Shown: piece after piece, positions 1 to 10,265 of the stretch
Layout of the letters: each line of letters opens with the position of its first letter
Numbering within the stretch: position 1 is the first letter of the stretch
Assembly: GCF_027497995.1 (NCBI RefSeq)
Contig: NZ_JAODBT010000003.1
Span: forward strand, 372,001 to 436,000
Direction: 5' to 3'
DNA: 64,000 nucleotides
Source: Stenotrophomonas sp. Iso1
GTDB lineage: Bacteria; Pseudomonadota; Gammaproteobacteria; Xanthomonadales; Xanthomonadaceae
Translations under genes and position numbers: made by a program
Notes under the pieces: model-generated
What the model was told of the DNA's origin: nothing
The model's database searches: none
Seen by the model: the letters and a program-made list of their open reading frames with translations, nothing else

Positions 1-618
1 CACGGCAGCAGCGTAACTGAGGTCGATCACCCGGCCGTCGTGGAACGGGCCGCGGTCATTCACGCGCACCACCACCGACTCGCCATTGTCCAGATTGGTG
101 ACGCGGGCAAAGCTCGGCAAAGGCAGCGTTTTGTGTGCCGCGCTGAAGGTGTACATGTCGTACACCTCGCGATTGGAAGTGAGCCGGCCATGAAACTTCT
201 GACCATAGTACGAAGCAGTGCCCTGCTCGACGTAACCATCCACACGGTCCATCACTTGATACTGCTTACCCAGCACCACGTAGGGCGATTTGTTGCCAAC
301 CGGCGAACGTGCCTCGCTGGTCACCACCGGTTCGGGAATACAGCCCACATTGGGCACGTAATCCGGCGTGGTGTCCTTGACGCCGGGTCGATACAGCCCG
401 CCAGCGGTGTAGTTGCCACGTGTGTTCAGGTCTTCCTGCGCCCGCGCGTAAGGCGAACCTTCCGGGCAGCCATTGCTGGCATTGCCTCTGCCATGCACCA
501 GCGCACCCGCCTGGGTGCTGCCGGTTCCAGCCGCGGTTTTGCCAGGCTTCTTCGGGGCGCTGCTACAGGCAGCTAGCCCGAGCACGATCAACGCAGGGAC
601 CAGCCACTTGATGTTCAT
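1..618 (-). CDS. rlpA: RlpA-family septal lytic transglycosylase lipoprotein (partial)
   Basis: RlpA proteins are outer-membrane lipoproteins that cleave denuded peptidoglycan glycans at division sites. The start codon lies inside the mltB stop (ATGA at 615-618), so the two genes are probably translationally coupled. The N-terminus ([20 protein letters not shown]) is a lipoprotein signal with lipobox LAAC and Cys18 as the lipidation site. A double-psi beta-barrel domain begins around residue 118 ([18 protein letters not shown]) and continues through [11 protein letters not shown], a typical RlpA signature, then DLSYAAA. The window edge cuts the gene at codon 206, so any C-terminal SPOR domain cannot be seen. 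Neighbours mltB and, further upstream, the mre/mrd cluster support a cell-wall role. Confidence 0.93.
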   Translation of the reverse strand, partial: MNIKWLVPALIVLGLAACSSAPKKPGKTAAGTGSTQAGALVHGRGNASNGCPEGSPYARAQEDLNTRGNYTAGGLYRPGVKDTTPDYVPNVGCIPEPVVTSEARSPVGNKSPYVVLGKQYQVMDRVDGYVEQGTASYYGQKFHGRLTSNREVYDMYTFSAAHKTLPLPSFARVTNLDNGESVVVRVNDRGPFHDGRVIDLSYAAAV

Positions 619-1751
619 GCCGGGGGAAGCTCCTTGCCGGCGATGGCCTGGGATAGCTGGAACACGGCCATCGCGTACATTTTGGAGATGTTGTAACGGG
701 TGATCGCGTAGTAGTTCTGGAAGCCCAGCCAGTACTGCTTGCCGTCGCTGCCTTCCAGCGTAATCGGCGTGGCGGTGGCGCCCACGGCACGCACCGGTAC
801 CACCGGCTGGTAACCGCGTGCTGCCAGATCAGCCAGGGTGTGATTGGGGGTCCAGTCAACGGGATTGAACTCTTCGCGGCCGGCTGCCAGCGTTGCCGGC
901 ACGGCGACGGTGCCACCGCGCACCCAACCGCCCTTCTTGACGAAATAATTGGCGATCGACGAGAACACGTCGTCGTAGCTGTTGAACAGGTCACGGCGGC
1001 CATCGCCATTGCCGTCAACCGCGAAATCCAGATAGCTCGATGGCATGAACTGGCCCATACCCATCGCGCCGGCATAGCTGCCCTTGAGCGTGTTGATGTC
1101 CAGCTGCTCCAGCTTGGCCAGCTCGAACAGCTTGGCCAACTCGTCGCGGAAGAACAGCTCACGACGCACCTCGCGCTCCAGCTTGGCCGGGTCACCGGTG
1201 CGCGGATATTTGAATGCCAACGTGTACAACGCGTCGATCACACGGTGGTTGCCGGCATTTTTGCCGTAGCTGGTTTCCACACCGATGATCGAGACAATCA
1301 CTTCGGCCGGGACGCCCGTGCGCTCCTGCACGCGCAGCAGTTCGTCGCGGTGCTCGGCGAAGAATTTCTTGCCGCCATCGATACGGGCCTGAGTGATGAA
1401 CATCGGCCGGTATTCATTCCACGGCTTGACCCGCTCGGCCGGGCGCGACATCGCCGCGATGATCGGCTCGCGAATCTGCGCCTGTGCCAGGGTGGCTTCG
1501 ATGTAAGCGGGGTCGATGCCGTAGCGGGCCGCGGTGTCACGCACGAAATTGGCGCGGGCCGTCTCAAACGGCACCGGAGTCAGATCAACCGGCGGCAGAT
1601 CCTGCTTCTTTTCCGGGACCGCTTCTGCAGGGCCAGCGGCCGGTTTGACCGGCGTACCTGCGCTCGAAGGCGGGGTGACGGGGGCATGCGGCTGGGTTGC
1701 ACAGGCAACCAGGCCGAAGGTGATACAGCAAATAAGTGCGCGTCGAATCAT
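615..1751 (-). CDS. mltB: Membrane-bound lytic murein transglycosylase B
   Basis: MltB cleaves the MurNAc-GlcNAc bond of peptidoglycan and forms 1,6-anhydro ends; it acts in the periplasm anchored to the outer membrane. The 378-residue protein has a lipobox (LVAC, Cys17), a Pro-rich linker to about residue 60, then the SLT_2 fold. The catalytic Glu is most likely E159 in [15 protein letters not shown], and the typical [13 protein letters not shown] substrate-binding stretch follows near residue 230. Length fits the family. It lies upstream of rlpA with a 4-bp ATGA overlap. A terminator-like hairpin at 2035-2079 separates it from rodA, so it probably has its own promoter in 1752-2030. Confidence 0.95.
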   Translation of the reverse strand: MIRRALICCITFGLVACATQPHAPVTPPSSAGTPVKPAAGPAEAVPEKKQDLPPVDLTPVPFETARANFVRDTAARYGIDPAYIEATLAQAQIREPIIAAMSRPAERVKPWNEYRPMFITQARIDGGKKFFAEHRDELLRVQERTGVPAEVIVSIIGVETSYGKNAGNHRVIDALYTLAFKYPRTGDPAKLEREVRRELFFRDELAKLFELAKLEQLDINTLKGSYAGAMGMGQFMPSSYLDFAVDGNGDGRRDLFNSYDDVFSSIANYFVKKGGWVRGGTVAVPATLAAGREEFNPVDWTPNHTLADLAARGYQPVVPVRAVGATATPITLEGSDGKQYWLGFQNYYAITRYNISKMYAMAVFQLSQAIAGKELPPA

Positions 1752-1962
1752 CGGCCGAGATTAGCAGGTCAAAGATGAATTTCCATCAATAAGGCCATGA
1801 ATCACAACAGGATTGAGGTGCAAATTTGCAGCAGCGTAGCGATGGCATCGTGTCAGTTCGACCGCTGCTCAGCATGAATACGCGAAGGCGCTGGCTGGTA
1901 CGACGCGATTGCGTCGACAGATAGGGAGCCATGTACCGCTGTGGTTTTACCCGTGATGCATC

Positions 1963-1981
1963 TGCCGAGCATGGCTCGGCA
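1963..1981. repeat. REP-like palindrome (Stenotrophomonas GTAG-type)
   Basis: TGCCGAGC and GCTCGGCA flank a 3-base loop. Read on the minus strand it is preceded by TTAG, close to the GTAG head plus short stem-loop described for the SMAG REP elements of Stenotrophomonas maltophilia. Only one copy is obvious in this window, so the family assignment is by resemblance. Confidence 0.55.
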
Positions 1982-2034
1982 CTAAAGCAAGCACTCGCGT
2001 ATCCAACGTGCCTCGCAATGCCTCAGTTGAAAAA

Positions 2035-2079
2035 AGAACGCCGGCCATCTCCCCATCCCACAGAGATGACCGGCGTTCT
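2035..2079 (-). terminator. Intrinsic terminator of the mre-mrd-rodA cluster
   Basis: Two 17-bp arms (2035-2051 and 2063-2079) pair at 16 of 17 positions with an 11-base loop. On the minus strand the stem is followed by a run of T (A run at 2030-2035 on the plus strand). It sits about 155 bp past the rodA stop, in the right orientation. Confidence 0.8.
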
Positions 2080-2233
2080 GATTGACCCTTGGGGGAACCG
2101 GGCGGCATCTCCCCACGCCAACCCGCCAATGGTCAATCTGGCTGTCACAGCGCAAGCGCAATAAGTGACGGGCGCAATTGTGAAGAATTTGTCAAAGAAA
2201 GTGTTTGATCTGGATCAACCCTTGAGCACGCAG

Positions 2234-3340
2234 TCAGCCGCCGTGGACAGGCCGATGCTCGCGTACCGCCATTACAAGGCCAAATCCAGCCAGCAGTGAC
2301 ACTGCCGAGGTGCCGCCGTAGCTGATCAGCGGCATCGGCACGCCCACCACCGGCAGCAGGCCGGAGATCATGCCGCCGTTGACCAGGATGTAGACGAAGA
2401 ACGCCAGACCTGTGGAGCCTGCAAGCAGCCGGGAATACCCATCGCGCGCTTCCACCGCGATCCACAGGCAACGGCCGATCACGAACAGATACAACGCCAG
2501 CACCACCGCGACGCCGACCCAGCCAAACTCTTCGCTGAGTACGGAGAATGCAAAGTCGGTGGTCTGCTCTGGAATGAAGTTCAGGTGCGACTGCGAGCCC
2601 AGGCCCCAGCCCTTGCCGGTGAGCCCCCCCGAACCAATGGCGATCTTGGACTGGATGATGTTCCAGCCCGCGCCCAGCGCATCGCTCTCCGGATCCAGGA
2701 ACATCAGAATCCGGTCTTTCTGATACGGCATCAGCAACCAGAACCAGGCCACCGGCGCGGCTGCGGCAACGCCGGCGACGCCCACGCCCACCCACCACCA
2801 CGGCAACCCGGCCAGCAGCAACACGAAGGCGCCGCTGGCAGCGATCAGCACGCCGGTACCAAAGTCCGGCTGCAGCATCACCAACGCGGTCGGTACGCCG
2901 ATGATCACGCCCGCCACCAGCACCACCGGAATCCTCGGCGGCAACGGCATGCGATTGAGATACCAGGCCACCATCATCGGCAGGCTGACCTTGAGCAACT
3001 CGGCCGGCTGCAGATAAAACAGGCCCAGGTTCAACCACTGCCGACCGTATTTGCCGGTGCCCAGCACGAATACCGCCAGCAGCGGCAGCATTGAGACGGC
3101 ATAGATCATGGGTGTCCACGCGCGGATGCGCAGGATGGACATGCGCGAGACGCCCCACATCGCTACCAGGCCGACCGCGAAACGCGCGCCCTGTGCCATC
3201 ACCAGGCCGCTGCCACCGGCGCTGTCCAACACCGACAGGCCAATCAGCATCAATGCACTCAACGCCATCAGCAGTGGCCAGTCCAAGCCACGAGTGAGGC
3301 GCTGCGCCATCTCCAGCGCCCAGCGCAGGAAATCCTTCAT
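2234..3340 (-). CDS. rodA: Rod shape-determining peptidoglycan glycosyltransferase RodA
   Basis: RodA is the SEDS-family glycosyltransferase that polymerises lipid II for lateral wall growth, working with PBP2. The start is the ATG that overlaps the mrdA stop (ATGA, 3337-3340), giving 368 residues (MKDFLRWALEMAQRL). The frame stays open further upstream, but only over mrdA coding sequence. About ten hydrophobic segments are visible. SEDS landmarks include LNLGLFYLQPAELLK, LQPDFGTG, and near the C-terminus SGLLPVVGVPMPLISYGGTS. It is the last gene of the mre-mrd cluster and is followed by a terminator. Confidence 0.97.
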   Translation of the reverse strand: MKDFLRWALEMAQRLTRGLDWPLLMALSALMLIGLSVLDSAGGSGLVMAQGARFAVGLVAMWGVSRMSILRIRAWTPMIYAVSMLPLLAVFVLGTGKYGRQWLNLGLFYLQPAELLKVSLPMMVAWYLNRMPLPPRIPVVLVAGVIIGVPTALVMLQPDFGTGVLIAASGAFVLLLAGLPWWWVGVGVAGVAAAAPVAWFWLLMPYQKDRILMFLDPESDALGAGWNIIQSKIAIGSGGLTGKGWGLGSQSHLNFIPEQTTDFAFSVLSEEFGWVGVAVVLALYLFVIGRCLWIAVEARDGYSRLLAGSTGLAFFVYILVNGGMISGLLPVVGVPMPLISYGGTSAVSLLAGFGLVMAVREHRPVHGG

Positions 3341-5424
3341 CGGTTGGCCTCCCCAGCAGCCGGTGTCGACGTGGTCGGCCGCGTCGGCGTGGCGGGAGCA
3401 ACGGCAGACGGGACGGGTTCGCCGGGCACGGGCTGCGGGGCTGGCGAACCCACCATTACCGGCAACGCGTCGGCCAACATCAGCGCTGCCTGTTCGCCAC
3501 GGGCGCGCCAAGTCGGATCTTCGGTGTCGAATGTGGTCACGCCCACGGCAACTGTGCCGCGCTCGGCATCCAGTGGCTGCAAGCCATCAGGCATCACGCC
3601 GAGCAACCACGCATCAAACACCTTGCGTGCGATGGGTGCCGCGGCCGAACCACCGTAGCCACCACCCTCCACCGCGATGGCGATGGCGATGACGGGATCC
3701 TCCGCAGGTGCAAAGCCAACAAACAGCGCGCGATGGCGCAGATGCATCGGCAGGCTCTTCGGGTTGATTGCCGCCGTGCCCTTGCGGCTGATCACCTGCG
3801 CCGTGCCGGTCTTGCCAGCCATGCGATACGCCGCGCCCGCCGCCACGCGCCAGCCACTGCCGCCGGGCTGCATGGTGCCCATCATGCCTTCGCGTACCGC
3901 CTGCAGATTCCCGGCATTGGGACTGATCGGCCTGCCTGCCGGGTGCGTTGTCGGCGCCCAGTCGTGGTCGAACCCGGCCCGTCGTTCAATCACCAGATGC
4001 GGCGTGCGCAGCTGCCCGGAAGCAAGCCCGCCCACGCCTCGCACCAGTTGCAACGGCGTCACCTTCCACAAGCCTTGGCCGATGCTGGCGTTGACGGTAT
4101 CGCCCGGATACCAGCGTTCATTGCGCGCCTTGGCCTTGGAGGCAGGCGACGGCAGGATGCCGCCGATCTCGCCAGCCAGATCAATGCCTGTCGCGTGACC
4201 AAAGCCGTAACCGCTCATGTACTGATCGAAACGGTCGATGCCCATGTCCATGGCGAGCTGGTAGTAGTAGGTGTTTACCGACTGCGAGATGGATTTGCGC
4301 AGGTCGGTCCAGCCATGACCGCCACGGTTGGCATCACCCCAGCCACGGCTGACGCCGGGCAGGTAGAACATGCCGCGCGAGAGAATCTTGTCTTCCGGGC
4401 GGCGCACGCCACTGTCCAGGCCCGCCAGACCGATGAATGGCTTGATCGTGGAACCCGGCGCCACGCCGCCGAGCACCAGCCGGTTGAACTGCGGCCGCGA
4501 GGGGTTCTCGTTGAGCTGCTTGAAGTCGGCGTGCGAGATGCCGTTGACGAACAGATTGGGGTCGTACGACGGCAGGCTGACCATGGCCAGGATCTCGCCG
4601 GTACGCGGATCGATCGCCACCGCAGCGCCTTCCTGCTCGCCAAACGCGGACACCATCGCGCGCTGCAGGTCAGCGTCGATGGACAGGCGCAGGTCCGTGC
4701 CCGACTGTGCCGGCACCCGGCCGATGGTGCGGATGGCCCGCCCCTGCACATTGGTTTCAACCTGTTCGTAACCGATCCTGCCGCGCAGCTGTTCTTCGTA
4801 GAACCGCTCCAGCCCGGACTTGCCGATATGGGTGAGCGCGGCATTGCCTTCGCCCAGCTCTTCCAGATCCTTGTCATCCACCCGGCCAACGTAGCCAATC
4901 ACGTGCCCCAGCAGGTCGCCGTAGGGATAACGCCGGGTCAGGTAGGGCTCCAGTTCCACGCCAGGAAAACGCCAGCGGTCCACCGCAAAACGCGCCATTT
5001 CCTCATCGCTGACCCGCAGCTTCAGGGTCACCGGCATGAAAGCGCGGCGTGCCTTACGCGACAGGTTGAAGCGCTCGATGTCCTCTTCGCTCAACGCGAA
5101 GATTTTCTGCAGGCCGTCCAGCGTGGCGGCCATGTTCTCGACTTTGTCGGGGGTGACGTCCAGACGGAATGCCGGCACGTTTTCGGCCAGCAGCCGACCG
5201 TTGCGGTCGTAGATCAGGCCGCGCCCCGGCACCACCGGCCGCGCCTTGATGCGGTTGGCTTCCGAGCGCGTGGCATAGATATCGTGGTCCAGCACCTGCA
5301 GCTTGAAGTACCAGCCGCCCAACAGCCCCAGCGTCAGCAACACCCCAAGGAATCCCAGCGCCGCGCGGCGCCGGAACTGCTCGGATTCAGCGTGCGTGTT
5401 CTTGGCCTGGCGCCGGTTGTACAT
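3337..5424 (-). CDS. mrdA: Penicillin-binding protein 2, elongation transpeptidase
   Basis: PBP2 is the DD-transpeptidase of the elongasome and a beta-lactam target. I take the ATG at 5424 (MYNRRQAKNTHAES, 695 residues), two bases after the mreD stop; longer starts would run into mreD. A cytoplasmic tail is followed by one membrane anchor (about residues 21-38), the dimerisation/pedestal domain, then the transpeptidase domain. The three active-site motifs are intact: STIK (Ser325-Lys328), SVN (382-384) and KTG (538-540). The last 40 or so residues are rich in Pro, Thr and Ala, a low-complexity tail. The gene ends in an ATGA overlap with rodA, so the two partner enzymes are probably made in coupled amounts. 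Confidence 0.97.
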   Translation of the reverse strand: MYNRRQAKNTHAESEQFRRRAALGFLGVLLTLGLLGGWYFKLQVLDHDIYATRSEANRIKARPVVPGRGLIYDRNGRLLAENVPAFRLDVTPDKVENMAATLDGLQKIFALSEEDIERFNLSRKARRAFMPVTLKLRVSDEEMARFAVDRWRFPGVELEPYLTRRYPYGDLLGHVIGYVGRVDDKDLEELGEGNAALTHIGKSGLERFYEEQLRGRIGYEQVETNVQGRAIRTIGRVPAQSGTDLRLSIDADLQRAMVSAFGEQEGAAVAIDPRTGEILAMVSLPSYDPNLFVNGISHADFKQLNENPSRPQFNRLVLGGVAPGSTIKPFIGLAGLDSGVRRPEDKILSRGMFYLPGVSRGWGDANRGGHGWTDLRKSISQSVNTYYYQLAMDMGIDRFDQYMSGYGFGHATGIDLAGEIGGILPSPASKAKARNERWYPGDTVNASIGQGLWKVTPLQLVRGVGGLASGQLRTPHLVIERRAGFDHDWAPTTHPAGRPISPNAGNLQAVREGMMGTMQPGGSGWRVAAGAAYRMAGKTGTAQVISRKGTAAINPKSLPMHLRHRALFVGFAPAEDPVIAIAIAVEGGGYGGSAAAPIARKVFDAWLLGVMPDGLQPLDAERGTVAVGVTTFDTEDPTWRARGEQAALMLADALPVMVGSPAPQPVPGEPVPSAVAPATPTRPTTSTPAAGEANR

Positions 5425-5426
5425 CG

Positions 5427-5912
5427 TCAGCGACCGCGCTTGCCCAGCCGCAGCGCATCCAGCAGCGCATACAGGGGCAGCCACAACGCCATGCCCAGCA
5501 GCGGCGCCCACCAATAACTCCAGGGCAGCGCCGGCTCATCGGCCATCAGGTGGATGGCGGCGTCGATGACGCGGTCGTTGAACAACAGGCCGCCGATGGC
5601 CAGTGCCTGCTGCGACAACGGAAAGAAGCGCAAGCGCGCGCGGAAGCGCTGCAGGATGAAAGCCATCACCACCAACCGCAGCGCTTGCTCGCCGAGAATG
5701 CCGCCGAACATCACATCGGCCAGCAGACCGACGCAGAACGCAAAGCCCAGGCCCACCCGGTCAGGCGTTTCGATCACCCAGAAGGCCAGCACCAGCGCCA
5801 ACCAGTACGGGCGCAACGGCTGCAGCAGTTCAGGCAGCGGCACCAATCCCATCAACAACGCCAGGGCCACGCTGACCGGCAATACCCAGGTTTTGGCGCG
5901 AAGGCGGCTCAT
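5427..5912 (-). CDS. mreD: Rod shape-determining membrane protein MreD
   Basis: MreD is the small integral membrane member of the MreBCD elongation complex. The 161-residue protein is almost wholly hydrophobic, with about five membrane segments, and has the family-typical acidic residues at membrane edges (FWVIETPDRVGLG, GLLADVMFGGILGEQAL). Its start overlaps the mreC stop by ATGA (5909-5912) and its stop is two bases before mrdA, consistent with one transcript and coupled translation. Confidence 0.95.
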   Translation of the reverse strand: MSRLRAKTWVLPVSVALALLMGLVPLPELLQPLRPYWLALVLAFWVIETPDRVGLGFAFCVGLLADVMFGGILGEQALRLVVMAFILQRFRARLRFFPLSQQALAIGGLLFNDRVIDAAIHLMADEPALPWSYWWAPLLGMALWLPLYALLDALRLGKRGR

Positions 5913-7033
5913 GGGCGCACCTCCGGCGAAGCGGCAGGCGCTGCCTGTGTCGGCGCAGTCGAAGACGGCGCGGGTGCGGCGCGGGTCGGTGCGGCGGTGT
6001 TGCCTGATGCGGGCTGAGTCGTGACAGGCACTTGGCGGGGCGAGGTGCTCTGCACGGCCGGAGGTTGCGTGGCGTCAGGGGTTGGCCGGTGCGACGGCGT
6101 CAGGCCAGCACCTGCTGCAGGCACCGTGGCTGTGTCCGTTGTCGCCGGAGACAGCGGCGGCGGCTCCAGTCCGGTCGTTACAGGCAGTTGCGGCACGCTG
6201 GCCACCGAGCGCAACAGCAGTACATTGCGGCCGCGGTCGAGCTTGGCGGCCGGTTCCAGCTCGCCGACCAAGAAGGCATGAGTGTCGTCCGGGCGCAGCT
6301 TGAGGATCTTGCCGACCGGGAAGCCGGCCGGGAAGCGTCCGCCGAGACCAGAGGTCACGATTTCATCGCCCACTTCCACGCCAGCACTGAGCGGAATGTC
6401 ACGTAGCTCCAGACGGTCGCCGCGACCATAGGCAATCAGCCGCACGCCGTTGCGTGCCACCGTCACCGGAACCGCGTGGTCCGGGTCGGTCAACAACAGC
6501 ACAGTCGAATGACCCGATGACACCACGATCACCTGCCCCATCAGGCCACCCGCATCGATCACCGCCTGACCGACGCGGACGCCGTCGCGGCTGCCCGAAT
6601 CCAGCACCAGCCGCTGCTTCACCGGGTCCAGGTCGATATCCAGAATCGGCGCCAGCTGCACATCCAGGCCGGCACGCTCGGACACATTCAACAGCTCGCG
6701 CAGCTGGGCATTGTCCAGCGCAGCGGTCTGCAGCCGCGTCAGGCGCGCATTGGCGACCAGCAGCTGATTGCGCAGCTCGCGGTTTTCGGTGACCAGTTGG
6801 CCATGGCTGGCCGCGTTGTCCCTGACGGTGGCACCCAAACGTCCGGGCAGCCCAGCCAGTGTCCAGATCGGCTGTACCACCAGGCTGGCCTGCGCACGCA
6901 AGCGCGACAGCCAGCCGCCCTGGTTATCGAGCACGATCAAGGTGATGGCCAACGCCAAGTACGCCAGCAGGCGCAAAGTGCTGCTGGCGTCACCCTGTCG
7001 GGAGGCTACGGGAGGACCGGCGTAAGGGGGCAC
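5909..7033 (-). CDS. mreC: Rod shape-determining protein MreC
   Basis: MreC is a bitopic inner-membrane protein that activates PBP2-RodA and links it to MreB. The 374-residue protein has a short cytoplasmic N-terminus, one membrane segment (around residues 22-38), a periplasmic coiled coil (about 75-115, VTENRELRNQLLVANARL) and the two-barrel domain (LVLDSGSRDGVRVGQAV; GDEIVTSGLGGRFPAGFPVG). After about residue 270 there is an unusually long Pro/Thr/Ala/Ser-rich tail, about 100 residues, with no predicted fold. It follows mreB after a 175-bp gap and overlaps mreD. Confidence 0.96.
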   Translation of the reverse strand: MPPYAGPPVASRQGDASSTLRLLAYLALAITLIVLDNQGGWLSRLRAQASLVVQPIWTLAGLPGRLGATVRDNAASHGQLVTENRELRNQLLVANARLTRLQTAALDNAQLRELLNVSERAGLDVQLAPILDIDLDPVKQRLVLDSGSRDGVRVGQAVIDAGGLMGQVIVVSSGHSTVLLLTDPDHAVPVTVARNGVRLIAYGRGDRLELRDIPLSAGVEVGDEIVTSGLGGRFPAGFPVGKILKLRPDDTHAFLVGELEPAAKLDRGRNVLLLRSVASVPQLPVTTGLEPPPLSPATTDTATVPAAGAGLTPSHRPTPDATQPPAVQSTSPRQVPVTTQPASGNTAAPTRAAPAPSSTAPTQAAPAASPEVRP

Positions 7034-7208
7034 GAAATAAGCGCTGGGAACTGGGAAGAGAAAAAAAGGAATGGAGGCTGGAAAAACACCCGGATTTCAG
7101 CGTGCGCACCCGACTTCTTCGGCGAGACATGGCGGGGCGTGGAGCATGAGCCGGCACCCGGTAACCCGCGTGCGCTCATTCCCAACTCCCCGTCCCCTGC
7201 TCCCCGTA

Positions 7209-8330
<1,122 letters not shown>

Positions 8331-8530
8331 CTATCAACCCACCATGGCCCGAGCAAGGAGAATCCTTGTAAATTCGGGCCCTCACACCCTTTCCCGCAGC
8401 CAACGTACAGATTCAGTTCTGGCCGTGCGCCGTTGCAGCCGGTAACCTTATGCGCTTTGGCGCGAATCGCGCCGCACCGCCTGCGCGTGCACGGCGGCGA
8501 CTTCCCCTTTTTCGCATAGGCCTGTTCGCG

Positions 8531-9463
8531 ATGTCCGCTTTGATCTGTGGTTCCCTTGCCTTCGACACCATCATGGTGTTCCCGGACCAGTTCAAGAACC
8601 ACATCCTGCCGGACAAGGTGCACATCCTGAATGTGTCGTTCCTGGTGCCGCGCATGCGTCGCGAACTGGGCGGCTGCGCCGGCAACATCGCCTACAACCT
8701 GAAGCTGCTGGGCGGCAGCCCGATTCCGATGGGTACCGTGGGCCAGGATTTCGGCCCGTACCGGGAACACTTCGAACGGATGGGCATTGACCTGAGCCAA
8801 GTGCGTGTGCTGGAGGATATGTTCACCCCGCAGTGCTTCATTACCACCGACCACGACAACAACCAGATCACCGCCTTCCACCCGGGCGCGATGATGCGTT
8901 CGCACGACAACCACGTGAAGGACGTGCCGGGCGTCACCTTCGGCATCGTTGCTCCGGACGGCCGTGACGGCATGATCCAGAACGCTGCGGAGTTCCTGGA
9001 GTGCGGCATTCCCTTCATCTTCGACCCGGGCCAGGCGCTGCCGCTGTTCAATGGGCCGGAACTGCGCCAGTTCATCGAGCAGGCCGACTACGTGGTGGTC
9101 AACGATTACGAGTCCAACCTGCTGCAAGAACGCACCGGCTGGGGCGAAACCGACATCGTCGCCCGGACCAAGGCCTACATCACCACCCAGGGCCCGCGTG
9201 GCGCGATCATCCACACCCCGGAAAAAAGCTACGACATCCCGCCGGCGCATGAGCGCCGCGTGGTTGACCCGACCGGTTGCGGCGACGCCTTCCGCGCTGG
9301 CCTGATCTATGGCATCGAAAAGGGCTACGACTGGCTGACCATCGGCCGCATGGGCAACCTGATGGGCGCCCTGAAGGTTGAGCACCCCGGCACCCAGAAC
9401 CAGCGCTTTGACTTCGCCGAGTTCAACGACCAGTTCAAGCAGCAGTTCGGTTATTCGCTCTAA
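8531..9463 (+). CDS. PfkB-family carbohydrate/nucleoside kinase (adenosine kinase-like)
   Basis: PfkB/ribokinase-family enzymes phosphorylate sugars or nucleosides with ATP in the cytoplasm. The ATG at 8531 gives 310 residues (MSALICGSLAFDTIMVFPDQ); a longer in-frame extension would have an implausible basic leader. The N-terminal substrate motif GGCAGNIAYNLKLLGG (47-62) and the C-terminal signature VVDPTGCGDAFRAGLIYG (about 244-261) are present, with Asp252 as the expected catalytic base. The overall sequence resembles bacterial adenosine kinases, but the substrate cannot be fixed by eye. It is monocistronic and ends at a strong bidirectional terminator (9490-9514). Confidence 0.88.
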   Translation: MSALICGSLAFDTIMVFPDQFKNHILPDKVHILNVSFLVPRMRRELGGCAGNIAYNLKLLGGSPIPMGTVGQDFGPYREHFERMGIDLSQVRVLEDMFTPQCFITTDHDNNQITAFHPGAMMRSHDNHVKDVPGVTFGIVAPDGRDGMIQNAAEFLECGIPFIFDPGQALPLFNGPELRQFIEQADYVVVNDYESNLLQERTGWGETDIVARTKAYITTQGPRGAIIHTPEKSYDIPPAHERRVVDPTGCGDAFRAGLIYGIEKGYDWLTIGRMGNLMGALKVEHPGTQNQRFDFAEFNDQFKQQFGYSL

Positions 9464-9489
9464 GCACCACCGAAGTGAAGCAAAAAAAG

Positions 9490-9514
9490 AACGACGCCGA
9501 GGCGTCGTTTTTTT
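9490..9514. terminator. Bidirectional intrinsic terminator
   Basis: AACGACGCC (9490-9498) pairs with GGCGTCGTT (9501-9509), followed by T residues to 9514 and preceded by an A run at 9482-9488. It can stop both the kinase gene (plus) and the HAD phosphatase gene (minus) that converge here. Confidence 0.88.
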
Positions 9515-9612
9515 ATCGCTGGCTGATGTCGTAGAAGAACAAACCATGCCCATCCGCCCTTCTTGGAACCTGCCCGCGAACGAGGCGAAGGAACGCGCGA
9601 ACAATGTGGTTT

Positions 9613-10260
9613 CTATGGTGCGACCCCGGCGACCTCGCTCCGCCAGCATTCCAATAGCTCGGAGCAATCGTGCAGTTGCCAGCGCGCCATGCCCGGCCAC
9701 AAATCATCCGGCTGATTCACCAGCACGCCGGGCACACCCGCCGCCTGCGCGGTCGCCAGGTCGTAGTAATGATCGCCGACCATGCGCATCGCCGCCGGCG
9801 CCACATTCCAGCGCTTAGCGAAGAACTGCAGCCCGGCCGGTGAGGGCTTGGGCGCAACTTCCCAGCGGCCGACAATTTCCTCCGTCGCGAAGCAATCCTC
9901 CAGACCAATGGCCGCCAGCGTCACCTGCGCCAACTCGCGCGCATTGCGGGTGAGGATGCCGAGCCGGCAACCGGCGGCTTGCAGCGCGCGTATCAGCGCC
10001 ACCGCGCCTGGCGCCGGCACTGCTGCCAGCGCAAGCGCATGTTCGTGCTCCATCAACCACGCGTGACTCTGGGCCGCCTGCTGCGCAGGCAACGTGGCCA
10101 GGTGCTGCAGGATGTCGGCGTCAGCCGGTACGCCCAGTTCGCGGCGGATCCATTCAAAGTCATGCACCGGCTCGGTCAACGTGCCGTCCATGTCGAAGAC
10201 CCAGTGGCGGCTGTTGCCCACGGCGTGCATGGCGACGGCGCCGTCCGCATCGTTGCGCAT
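9613..10260 (-). CDS. HAD-superfamily hydrolase, phosphoglycolate phosphatase-like
   Basis: Haloacid dehalogenase-fold phosphatases remove phosphate from small metabolites through an Asp-phosphate intermediate. The motifs are complete: FDMDGTL (motif I nucleophile), LTRNA (motif II Thr), the Lys of APKPSP (motif III), and VGDHYYDLATAQAAG (motif IV acidic residues). I use the ATG at 10260 (MRNDADGAVAMHAV, 215 residues). A TTG at 10269 that overlaps the upstream stop, and a later ATG at 10230, are alternatives. It is tightly linked to the lipoprotein gene upstream (stop at 10266), so they probably share a transcript. The substrate is unknown. Confidence 0.85.
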   Translation of the reverse strand: MRNDADGAVAMHAVGNSRHWVFDMDGTLTEPVHDFEWIRRELGVPADADILQHLATLPAQQAAQSHAWLMEHEHALALAAVPAPGAVALIRALQAAGCRLGILTRNARELAQVTLAAIGLEDCFATEEIVGRWEVAPKPSPAGLQFFAKRWNVAPAAMRMVGDHYYDLATAQAAGVPGVLVNQPDDLWPGMARWQLHDCSELLECWRSEVAGVAP

Positions 10261-10265
10261 CCGGC

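Larger units (their letters stand above)
1752..2233. other. Intergenic region between mltB and rodA
   Basis: This 480-bp stretch holds no convincing gene. It contains a REP-like palindrome (1963-1981) and the probable transcription terminator of the rodA operon (2035-2079). A second, looser inverted pair (attgacc at 2081-2087 and ggtcaat at 2131-2137) lies just inside it. A short plus-strand open frame at 1931-2164 runs straight through both structures and is rejected as a gene. Confidence 0.7.

Noticed and set aside
1931..2164. A 77-codon plus-strand frame between mltB and rodA
   Set aside because: It runs through a REP-like palindrome and an intrinsic terminator and has no ribosome site.
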